Below are positions 46,524 to 55,400 of a DNA stretch of 64,000 nt, in pieces. Each line of letters opens with the position of its first letter. Position 1 is the stretch's first letter. This DNA is from Rhyzopertha dominica. Its lineage: Eukaryota; Arthropoda; Insecta; Coleoptera; Bostrichidae. The stretch spans positions 18,256,245-18,320,244 of the forward strand of contig QCXZ01000086.1 in the NCBI GenBank assembly GCA_025024175.1. Reading direction: 5' to 3'. The notes beneath the pieces were generated by a model. The model saw nothing but the letters and a program-made list of their open reading frames with translations, was not told the DNA's origin and made no database searches. The position numbers were made by a program, and so were the translations under genes.

Positions 46524-49122
46524 ATGTTGTGCTCCGAATGTTTGAAAAATTTTGGATCAATAAATTCTTTAATTGCGCATCTTCGTTTGGTTCACAAATT
46601 ACATGACACAAGCATTTATCATTGTAGGCAAGATGACTGTTTTCTAAATTTTAGAAATATTAAGTCCTTCCGTTCTCATTTGAGAATCAAACATATTTTG
46701 GAATGTAAAAATATACAACTACCTAGTAATGTCAACCTCCATAACACTGATGGTATGTGTACTTCTCATTCAGAAGATTTTGTTGATTCTGAAGATATAC
46801 CCCTTGCTACATTTAACCGCATGAAGCAAAAACTTAAAGATGAATGTATAAAACTTATGGCAAAACTTTATGATATGTCGCTCCTTCCAAGAAGCCACAT
46901 ACAAATAATTATTGACTGTTTTGTGTCTTTTTTTAATAGTGGTTTTATCGAAATTATAAAAGATTACATTTATGAGTGTTTTTCAGAAATTGCTTTGTCA
47001 TTAGATAAAAAGAGCACCATCTCAAACATGTTTAAATTGTTGGAGGATCCCTTTGATGGTTTTACATCTGAATATCTTAGGTTAAAGGAATTTCAGAAAT
47101 CAAGTTGTTTTATAAAACCAGTTCAATATAACATAGGTTATCGTATGGAAGATGTTAAAAGTAAACAAACAATTCTGTACAAGTCAGTTCCAGTAACTGC
47201 ACAGTTTATACCTATGAGGGATGTTTTTAAACAATTTTTTGAATGTTCCAATTATTATCGATTATGTCGCACAACTAAGTGCTAGTGAAAACGAATTAAT
47301 TTCTAATATCATACAGTCTCCATATTGGAAAAAAATTATGAATTCAAACTGTAACATTGTAAATGATGAGCAACTGTTGCTCCCACTGTGTATGTATTTT
47401 GACGATTATGAGAGTGGCAATGCGTTAGGCTCACATGCTGGAATTCATAAGCTTGGTGCAGTATATTTATCTTTACCATGTATACCACCAGAATTTATTG
47501 GCAAATTAGAAAACATATTTATGGCTCTACTTTTTCATAGTGACGATAGGAAGTGTTTTGGAAATGAATCTATCTTTAAAAAATTTTTGAATGAAGTTAT
47601 GTTTCTTGAGACAGAGGGTATTCATGTTAAAAGTAATTCAAAAAGTATACATATAAAATTCAGATTAGTTTTATTGCAAGGTGACAACATAGGCATTCAT
47701 TCCTTATTAGGCTTTTCAGAGAGTTTTAATTCTAATTATCCTTGCCGATTCCGCAAGGTTTCTAAAGACCACTTGCAAACATTATTTTATCAAGATGACA
47801 TTTTGATGAGAACAATTGAAAATTATGAATCTGATGTCCTTTTAAATGATATTTCAAAGACAGGCATTAAGGAGNGCTGTATTTTTAATTCCCTGAAAAA
47901 TTTTCATGTAACAAAAAATTTTAGTGTTGACCTAATGCATGATCTGTTAGAAGGTGTGTGCCACTATGATATTATATTGATACTAAATTACCTCATTAGG
48001 GATAAAAAATATTTTTCATTGGATACTATTAATTATATGCTGCAAGTGTTTAATTATGGCGAGGGATTTGGAAACAAACCTCCTTTAATTTCAGCAGACT
48101 TTTATAAAAAATCTAAATTGCAGATGTCAGCAAGTGAAATGCTGTGTTTTATTCGTATCTTTGGAGTTTTGATAGGTGATCAGNTACCCGTAAATGATGT
48201 TGTTTGGCAGTTTTTTTTTACTCTTAAGACAAATTATTGATATATGCACAGCACATTCAGTAAGTGAAAATGTTATAAATCTTTTAAAATGGTTAATTGC
48301 TGAACACAATTCTGAATTTATAAATTTATTTAAACAGCCACTGAAACCCAAATTTCATTATTTGATACATTATCCGTATATAATGAGTAAAATAGGCCCT
48401 ATCAGAAATCTTTGGAGCATGAGATATGAGTCAAAGCACAGAGATTCCAAAATGACAGCCAATGTCTCTTGTTCTAGGAAGAACATTACAAAAACTTTAG
48501 CTAGTAAACATCAGTTAAAGTTAAGTTATCGACTGCTAATTGATTCATTCATGCAATCAGAGATCATCAATGGCGCAATAGACTTACTACCAGATCAATA
48601 TTTGGCAGAAAATTATTCAAACTTAACTATTTCTACAAGGAAAGAAACAAACTATTTTCATACCAAGTGGGTGATAATCAATAACATAAAGTACAAACCA
48701 TCATGTGTTTTAGAGTTACAACCTGAAAATTTAGATAGCATGGAAAGGTTATTTGGGCAAATAATTGAAGTTTTATTAGACAGTGAAGGAAACATATATT
48801 TTGTCGTTGAATATCTGTATGTTGTCGAATATTCGGAGCATTTGTATGCTTTTTTAATAAAAAAAAAGATGGAATATTTTCTCTTGTACCTTATAAGCAA
48901 CTGTTAAATGTATTTCCTTGTTTGCTTGTAAATAAGAAAAATGGTCTCTATGTAACAGTTAAAAATTTATTTTTAAGTTTTTTGTTTAATTCTATGGTTT
49001 ACAAAGAATGTACCTATTTACTTGTTTTAACGGAAATCTTTACTTTTTATTTCATAATAAAGCAGTTTATTCTTCAATCTGTTTATTTTTGTCAAAACAA
49101 TTCTTTTGTGGAGCTCTCTTAA
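46524..49122 (+). pseudogene. C2H2 zinc-finger, transposase-like protein, three frameshifts
   Basis: Three long frames, 46524-47285, 47221-48240 and 48194-48907, continue into a fourth (48922-49122) and together give one protein of about 860 residues. The start MLCSECLKNF...H.RLVH and YHCRQDDC...HLRIKH are two C2H2 fingers (Cys3, Cys6, His19, His24; Cys34, Cys39, His52, His57). The centre has LMHDLLEGVCHYDIILIL and KSKLQMSASEMLCFIRIFG; the next frame has LKPKFHYLIHYP, SMRYESKHRD and SCRKNITKTLASKHQLKL. From memory these blocks recur in uncharacterised animal proteins thought to be DNA-transposon-derived; I cannot place the superfamily (CACTA-like is a guess). The frameshifts are near 47250, in the T9 run at about 48211-48219 and in the A9 run at 48859-48867. 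No in-frame stop otherwise, so it is recently broken or intact with assembly errors. Confidence 0.65.
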
Positions 49123-49349
49123 AATAATGGTAGGTAAACGGTAAGTTTTTCTTTCAGCAGCAAATTAGTGATATGCTATCTTCAAGGTTCATTAGCATCT
49201 GAACGTCTGTCGTTTGGGCACAATATCTAACCATTTTTTCATATTATTGTTCATTAAGGTTATTCTTGGTGTATAATAATGATGCACTTACATTTCACTA
49301 TAAATGCTCTGGATAGGCCTATAGGTGAAGCAGAGGTCAGATTTATATA
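49123..49349. other. No gene recognised
   Basis: Short AT-rich spacer. Confidence 0.4.
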
Positions 49350-49779
49350 CAGGGTGTCCCAGTTAAAGTAGTACAACATGGGTAACTTTCTTATTATCAC
49401 AGATAGATTCATTTCAATGGGAAAAGATTTGCCTTTTACCCTGCATATTAGCAATATCTACTCATATTTGAAATGACACCTACCATATTCGAGTTATTAC
49501 CAAAAGAACGAAAAATTTCCAAATTCCTTTTTGAATCTCTCTAACAGTTACTTGACTTCTGTTCAAAAAACAAAAAGCACTTTAAATATTGGTTTAGGCT
49601 TTCTGTTTTTTGATCAGAAGTCAAGTAACCGTTAGAGATGCAAAAAACGAATTTGGGAGTTTTTTGTTCTTTTGGTAATAACTCTGCTAATATGGTAGGT
49701 GTCATTTCAAATATGAGTAGATATTATTAATATGCAGAATAAGAGGCAAACCTTTTCTCATTTTAACTGGGACACCCTG
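49350..49779. mobile_element. Foldback mariner-type MITE, 430 bp
   Basis: Starts CAGGGTGTCCCAGTTAAA and ends with its exact complement. The inverted match continues inward almost to the centre (GAAATGACACCTACCATATT, GTTATTACCAAAAGAAC, TACTTGACTTCTG), leaving a loop of about 30-40 bp. The right arm lacks about 45 bp present on the left. The left flank is TA, the right flank TG, so one TA may have mutated. Non-coding. Confidence 0.8.
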
Positions 49780-50865
49780 TGCATATGCTAGTAAACAATA
49801 AAAATAGTACGCTAATTTATTCTGGAATCAGACCTACTACACATATAAAAAATCACTATTATTATTACTATTATTATTCCAGTGCAAAACAAAATACAGT
49901 GAATTGTCATTGCAAAAATATTGCATCTTATTATAGCATTCTTTAGTGTTACCTTAAGTAATTAAATTAGTTATTTATACTTACCGCAGTTTTTGGGTGT
50001 AAGAACATAATTTGCAACCACAACTAGTTTTTCACTCCTCACAACTAGTTATCTGCATAAACCTTAACAATATGTAGAAGTTACACTACCTTAACAGCAC
50101 TTGTAACCCATAACAAGTATTTTGTTGTGGTTACTACGGCTGTCAGTAACTAAAAAAAATTGTTATACTGACAAGGTTTTTAGTTGTGTCCAAATGCAAT
50201 GATTTTTTTTGTTGCTGTAACTGAGAGCCGGTTAGAGACAACAAAGCCATTTTTCAGAGTGTACATGTATCTATTATAATATGATTGTTTATCTGCTGTA
50301 TTGCATATAAGAAGTGTGGGTATTGCATATAGTCGAGGAAAAACTTATGTTCATTAGCAATATTTTTTAAATGCGCAATTATTTCTGAGTAAATATAATT
50401 TATACAAACGTCATCAATGTGAAAAAATACAAAAATTGGTAGGCTGAACATTTGTTTTTCCTGGTAAAGTACTAGAAACGAAATTTTAGATTATTAGCCA
50501 GGACCGATTAAATCACCAATGCCGATTTTCAGTTATCTACTTGTCCTTGCTGCGAACTCATTTCTTTCTTTTATGGATATTTCTTTTGCATTCTCTACAC
50601 AATCATCCTTTCAGAACATCTCTAACCTGCTAAAGTGCAACATATTAGAATATAATAAAAATAAAAACTTCTTTTTTGTATGATTCGGCTGGATGCATTA
50701 CAAATCTTTGTATGAACCATCACCGACGGTTTATGCCGTAATCATGCATCAAACCTGTATAAAACATAAATAAATAAAAGCTTAAATTGCGTTGTCAGTA
50801 ATAGTTGAATGAATTTGGTCGTGTATAGGTAAATATATATTTTTGCGTAACAATGCGAATTTTAC

Positions 50866-51126
50866 TTGTATCTAGCAGCAAAAATGTGCGAAATAGGTAA
50901 AGATTATTTGATTGAACTGGCGAAGGCAAACTGGCGAGGACTGTTTAGAAAAGTCGATGTGTTTTCATTTAATAATTTTATTAGGATTTATAATAAAGTG
51001 CTTAAAACCCTTATTCAAGTTGGGTTAAATCCGGTATTGCAGCAATGCCTGTTCGGTGTCCCTGTGACAAATTTATTAGAGTATATAACCTTAGAAGATT
51101 TGGAGAACTATACGTGTTTGATCTGA
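50866..51126 (+). CDS. Unrecognised small open frame
   Basis: An 86-codon frame; the second Met (MCEIGKDYLIELAKANWRG) is a plausible start. Composition is protein-like, with two predicted helices and a mixed charge pattern (FNNFIRIYNKVLKTLIQVGLN, then LLEYITLEDLENY). No signal peptide or membrane segment and no family recognised. It could be an exon or chance. Confidence 0.2.
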   Translation: MYLAAKMCEIGKDYLIELAKANWRGLFRKVDVFSFNNFIRIYNKVLKTLIQVGLNPVLQQCLFGVPVTNLLEYITLEDLENYTCLI

Positions 51127-52215
51127 GTTCTCTGTAAATCGAACTGAAATCAGCTTTCACCACACATCGCGTTTAGAAACAAAACGCACTATACTAATAA
51201 CGTCTCAGCGGTAATGAATAATTAATGACAATTAATTACCTCCGATACCGCAAAGCAGTAGATCACGCGTTGACATTGTTTATATCCCGCAAGTTTTACC
51301 TTATGTTATTGAGATAACGAACGACTGCTTTTTATAGCAAAGTTACGGTGTCGATTGGCGGGTATTTCGCACAGACAGGATGATGCCTGGTATTTTTGCG
51401 TTCCGTAACGATGGCGAGCGTAGAAAATCACGGTGGAACAATAAAGTCGCAAAAAACCCGTACATGATGTTCCAACCTGCACGCAACAAGATGATGTTCC
51501 TCTATATTAGTTTAATTGCAAGTGGGATTGGCACTGGGACCCCAATATCATAGGCGGCTGTTGTATAAGGGGTACATACCTATACATTTATACAAATATT
51601 AACAATGTTACGTAGAGGGTGCAATGGTGTGGCAACATCAAGATATAAACGCCACAATTTAGGCATATGCTATATAGGCCTAGGGCGATAATTGGTGCCA
51701 ATAATGCATTGCATAATGCAAAAGAGGATTTATTAAAATATTGTGGTAACTCGTTTTCAAGATTATGTCATTGTCATTATGTCATTATGAGCAATTTTGA
51801 ACTATCCGAAATTGAGTATTTTCCCATATTTTATTGTATACAGAACTCAGTCCTATTTAAAACGTGATCAACGTACTCCGCTTCTTTTCGTTCGAAGAGA
51901 TGAGTTTAGATGAGGTTCTAATACTAACTTATTTAACCTGTTGTGCCACCTTCTACGGCATTGGTAGTTCTGTGACGAAGACCATAACAATTCCACATTT
52001 CGTTTTGTTATCACGGAGTTTTCCAGCCATTGTTCGACAAAGTAGTCATTTAAAGTGGTTATTACGAATTTACGATCCAAAAGGTCCAGCACATCCGGTA
52101 TATGCAATGTAGTGTTTATATAGGTTTGTAAATACGCTGAAATTTATGACGGGTCGGTAACGCTTTGCGACTTGTTTGCGGATGGTTCGACGCGCGCGCG
52201 GGAGGGAGAGAGCTC

Positions 52216-52218
52216 TTA
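52216..52218. repeat. TTA target-site duplication, left
   Basis: TTA before GGCCCGG; the matching TTA is at 55398-55400. Three-base TTA/TAA duplications mark PIF/Harbinger insertions. Confidence 0.85.
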
Positions 52219-52273
52219 GGCCCGGTGCACACATCCGGTTTTTGGACGTAACGGTGCCGCTGCGGCGCCGCAA
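52219..52273. repeat. Left terminal inverted repeat of Harbinger element
   Basis: Pairs with 55343-55397. An inverted copy of its inner part (GGCGCCGCAGCGGCACCGT) recurs at 52320-52338, so the left end carries a second, oppositely oriented binding-site-like block. Confidence 0.85.
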
Positions 52274-52477
52274 GTGCGGTCTGAGATACTAACATTCCAA
52301 TGGGATGATGCACACACGCGCGGCGCCGCAGCGGCACCGTCACGTCCAGTTTGCGGGCCGAAGCTGCCGCAATTCCCTACAGCGCCGCAACGGGACCGCA
52401 CCCGCAAGTCCGGTTCAGTAGTACTGTGGTGGTTATCAGTTGCTGCAGACATCCGGCGATTAGCCGCAACTTGAGAG

Positions 52478-54765
52478 ATGAACATTGAGGAAACTTTGGA
52501 CGTCGAATTGTTCATCGAAGCTATCCGAAGCCATCCCGAAATTTGGGATACTGCTTCGGAAGAATACCATGATCGGGCCAAAAAGCGAAATGCGTGGGTT
52601 GCGATCTGCGAGATGTTTTGCGAGGGATTTGAAGAACTGGCCGACAAAGAAAAAAACGAAATATGTAAGTGTTCCTATGATGTGTAGGGTATGTTAGGTT
52701 AGGGGTAGCCACTGTAGAAGTTCGTCGGTGTGATCAATTTTGCGGTAAATCCAGAGGGCGCCACTACACTATATTCACTTGTACTGCGATGGCGGGCCGT
52801 AACTTTTCCACGCAAAAATTTTACTAAAAGGGATCAATTTTTAGAAACAAAATTAAGTTTGCTTTGGAAAATGCATGCCTGTTGAGGGTAGATAAAGTGC
52901 ACCGTTTCTTCAAAACAATTCTTTTTTCAAAAATAACATAAATAATGTAAATAAGTAAATAACAAGTAAACTGTATGCCTCTAAACTCTAAATGTATTTG
53001 TGTTGCCAAGGGACGCTGCCAGCCTCCGAAACAAAATAGTCTGCCAACATATTTCTTCTTTGAGTCGATTGAAGTGGTGGTCTTGCGGGGGGTGTGGTGT
53101 CCTGATCCACATCAACAATTCCTTGTACAGATAGTATATCTTGAAATTGAACCCCATCTCTACTTCTTACAAAGTTATGAAGTGCACAGCATGTTTTAAT
53201 CAAAGTTATAGCAAAAGGCAAGTCCACATTTATTGCTTTGTGGAAAATGCTCCACTTATTAGAAAGTATTCCAAACGCGCTTTCCACGTTTCTCCGGGCT
53301 CGAGAGAGTCTGTAGTTGAACACCCTTTTCTTTTCCGATAGTATTTTCCCACTGTAGGGTCTCATTACGTGCTCGGAAAGTGCAAAAGCCTCATCTGCGA
53401 CAAATGTGTATGGCATCCTTGGACCATCTGTTCCTGGGAGGGGTTGACTTTTTGGAATTTTCAATTCGTCGTTTGCAAGCTTCTTATAAAAATCGGATTT
53501 TTGAAAAATCGTGCTGTCTGAATCCTTGCCGAAAGCTCCAACATCGATGTAAATGAACTTATAATCCGCATCAGCAACAGCTAGCAGTACCACCGAAAAA
53601 TAATTTTTATAATTGTGGAACAGAGATCCACTCAACTTTGGCTTTCGAATTCGGACGTGTTTGCCATCAATGGCACCCAAGCAGTTTGGAAAGTGGCACG
53701 TCTCTTGAAACCTTTCGGCAATTTCTTTCCATCTTGTTTCTGTAAATTGAGGAAATGATTCCTCGCGTATGGTATCCCAAATTACTTTGCAAACTTTTCT
53801 TAAAATTCTTCCAACTGTGGTATGCCCAATTCTGTAGGTGAGGTGAAGGTCTAGTTGATTGCATCCACTACCCAGGTATCTAAAATCGAAATCAAAGTAC
53901 AGCATGATTTGCATTTTCAGGTAACAAGTTGGTTAAAAAATGGCGCAATATAAAGGATAGTTTTTCCAAAAGCAAAAAAAAACACAAATCTGGGCAGGCG
54001 GCGGAGTTAGGGCGCCGCTACATTTATGCCCGGCAGTTGTCGTTTCTGGACAAGGCTGCTGTGACAACACAGACCCAGTCCAGCGTCGATGAAGAAGACG
54101 ACGAGCCGGAGCAAACACAAGAAGGGAGAGATGCACCCGACGACAGTCCAGAAGGCACTCGACCGGCTCGTTATGCGCCGCCTCCGAAGAAGCGCAAAGT
54201 GGGCCTGGAGTCAGCACTCATCCGGTTTATGGACACTCCAATGCCCACCACTGCGGTAGCTGAGGTGAACCCGGACAGGGCCTTTTTTGACAGTCTTCTG
54301 CCGTCGATCAGTGCCTTCACAGAGGACGAGAAATTGGAATTTAAAACCGATGTTTTGAATTCCATCAAACGGATTAGGCAAGCACGCCAAATTCCCGCCA
54401 CTGAACCTCTCCATCAGACATCCCCAAGTACACCAATCCTCAGTCGATCCCTCCCTGAAACATCTACTTTTCTACCTTCTACCATTCAGCAATCCATCTC
54501 TTCCACACCAACTCTTTTACCCCCACATATGAGCCAGCTATACACACCACGCATCCCTCGATCAATCCCCACAACGTCCACGTTTATACCTCAAACTTTT
54601 CACGACCTCCAAGCACGACCCCAGTCTACCCCTTCAATAATGGCCCAACCTTTCCCTCGCCACTACACACCACAGTCTTCCCCATCACCGTCGTCCCAAC
54701 AGTCCGATCTGTTCTATGACGAGGGAGACCTCAACATATATCAGCAAGGACCACGCTCTGCTTAA
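52478..54765 (+). CDS. MADF-BESS DNA-binding protein of the Harbinger element (2 exons)
   Basis: Exon 1 is 52478-52664, intron 52665-53920 (GTAAGT...TTTTCAG), exon 2 53921-54765; joined through a split Cys codon it gives 343 residues. Residues about 8-100 form a MADF domain (FIEAIRSHPEIWD, AWVAICEMF, then across the junction CNKLVKKWRNIKDSF). An acidic linker follows, then PPPKKRKV at about 149-156, a classical nuclear localisation signal, and a BESS motif at about 180-215 (PDRAFFDSLLPSISAF). The tail is Ser/Thr/Pro-rich. In characterised Harbinger elements the SANT/Myb-like partner binds the ends and carries the transposase into the nucleus; I infer the same role here. AATAAA stands 53 bp after the stop. 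The intron holds the transposase's main exon on the other strand. Confidence 0.88.
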
Positions 54766-55199
54766 AATATGTGTTTTTTCTTAGTTTTTCATTTTATATT
54801 TTATAATTTTACATTTTAATAAACATTTTCTGTGGATTATGGGAGTTTACTTATAAGTACTTTAAAGTTAACAGGTCGCATATGACGTGCTTACCTGAGA
54901 GTGATGGCCAACATTTCTACTGGAGGTATGGCAAGTCTCATCCACGTATCTTGCGATTTGATACCGTCACTAATTTTCGCAGCAAGCTCGTCGAATGACT
55001 GGATGCTCATCCGAAAGTAATTATAAAATTTCCCGGGATTTTCTCTTAGATCCGAGAAAGAAGTGGCAAATCTGCCTCTTGACAGTCTTAATTCGGTGAA
55101 AGGGTGAACCCAATACCGCCTATTGGCCTTTGTCACAAAAAACTTATACACTATATATGCAAACATGACACGTTTTCTTTGGTATAAAACTGCGTCCAT
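52988..55199 (-). CDS. HARBI1-like DDE transposase of the Harbinger element (2 exons)
   Basis: Exon 1 runs 55199 to 54895, the intron 54894 to 53880 (GTAAGC...GATTTTAG), exon 2 53879 to 52988; joined through a split Arg codon it gives 398 residues with no interruption. The N-terminal part has RRYWVHPFTELRLSRGRF and FYNYFRMSIQSFDEL, typical of the family. The DDE_Tnp_4 catalytic domain shows GAIDGKHVRI (first Asp, about 173), YIDVGAFGKDSDSTIF (second Asp region, about 214) and SRARRNVESAFGIL (Glu about 301). ATG at 55199 has A at -3 and G at +4. The usual family length is 350-450, so it looks complete. The intron encloses MADF exon 2. Expected action: TTA-targeted cut-and-paste at the terminal repeats. 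Confidence 0.9.
54818..54823 (+). promoter_or_regulatory. Polyadenylation signal of the MADF gene
   Basis: AATAAA, 53 bp past the MADF stop codon and still inside the transposase intron. So the whole 3' end of the plus-strand transcript may lie within that intron. Confidence 0.55.
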
Positions 55200-55276
55200 C
55201 TTTGGTCACTGCTCTCTACAAACTGTGCAACTACAAATGCATGTTCAAGTACCGCCAATTTTCAGCGTCGGCTGGA

Positions 55277-55325
55277 AGACCGGCGCCGCTGCAGTGCCGT
55301 ACGTCCAAAAACCGGATGTGTGCAT
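55277..55325. repeat. Second TIR-like copy next to the right end
   Basis: CGGCGCCGCTGCAGTGCCGT...CCAAAAACCGGATGTGTGCA repeats, in the same orientation, the terminal repeat at 55343-55397. It forms a tandem subterminal pair at the right end. Confidence 0.65.
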
Positions 55326-55342
55326 GTGCAGCAAAAGTCCCG

Positions 55343-55397
55343 TTGCGGCGCCGCAGCGGCACCGTTGCGTCAAAAAATCGGATGTGTGCACCGGGCC
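55343..55397. repeat. Right terminal inverted repeat of Harbinger element
   Basis: Complement of the left end with three mismatches in about 55 bp; followed by TTA at 55398-55400. Confidence 0.85.
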
Positions 55398-55400
55398 TTA

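Larger units (their letters stand above)
49780..52218. other. No gene recognised
   Basis: Mostly AT-rich with short frames; see the separate entry at 50866. The minus-strand frame 51868-52107 includes RRRWHNRLNKLVL, faintly like a Harbinger transposase N-terminus, but too weak to call. Ends with the TTA target site of the Harbinger element. Confidence 0.35.
52219..55397. mobile_element. Complete PIF/Harbinger transposon, apparently intact
   Basis: 3179 bp. The ends are inverted copies for about 55 bp with three mismatches (GGCCCGGTGCACACATCCG... to ...CGGCGCCGCAA), flanked by TTA on both sides. It carries the two genes that define the superfamily: a DDE transposase on the minus strand and a MADF (Myb/SANT-like) protein on the plus strand. 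Both are open across single GT-AG introns with matching phase and no stop or frameshift. It is clearly more GC-rich than the surroundings at its ends, consistent with recent arrival. It is the only element in the window that looks able to be autonomous. Confidence 0.9.

Noticed and set aside
51868..52107. Minus-strand frame with RRRWHNRLNKLVL, perhaps another Harbinger transposase N-terminus
   Set aside because: Resemblance covers only a dozen residues, no catalytic part follows and it lies outside the element ends.
52216..52647. Several 65-143-codon frames over the Harbinger ends and MADF exon 1
   Set aside because: Antisense or out-of-frame shadows favoured by the GC-rich, stop-poor terminal repeats.
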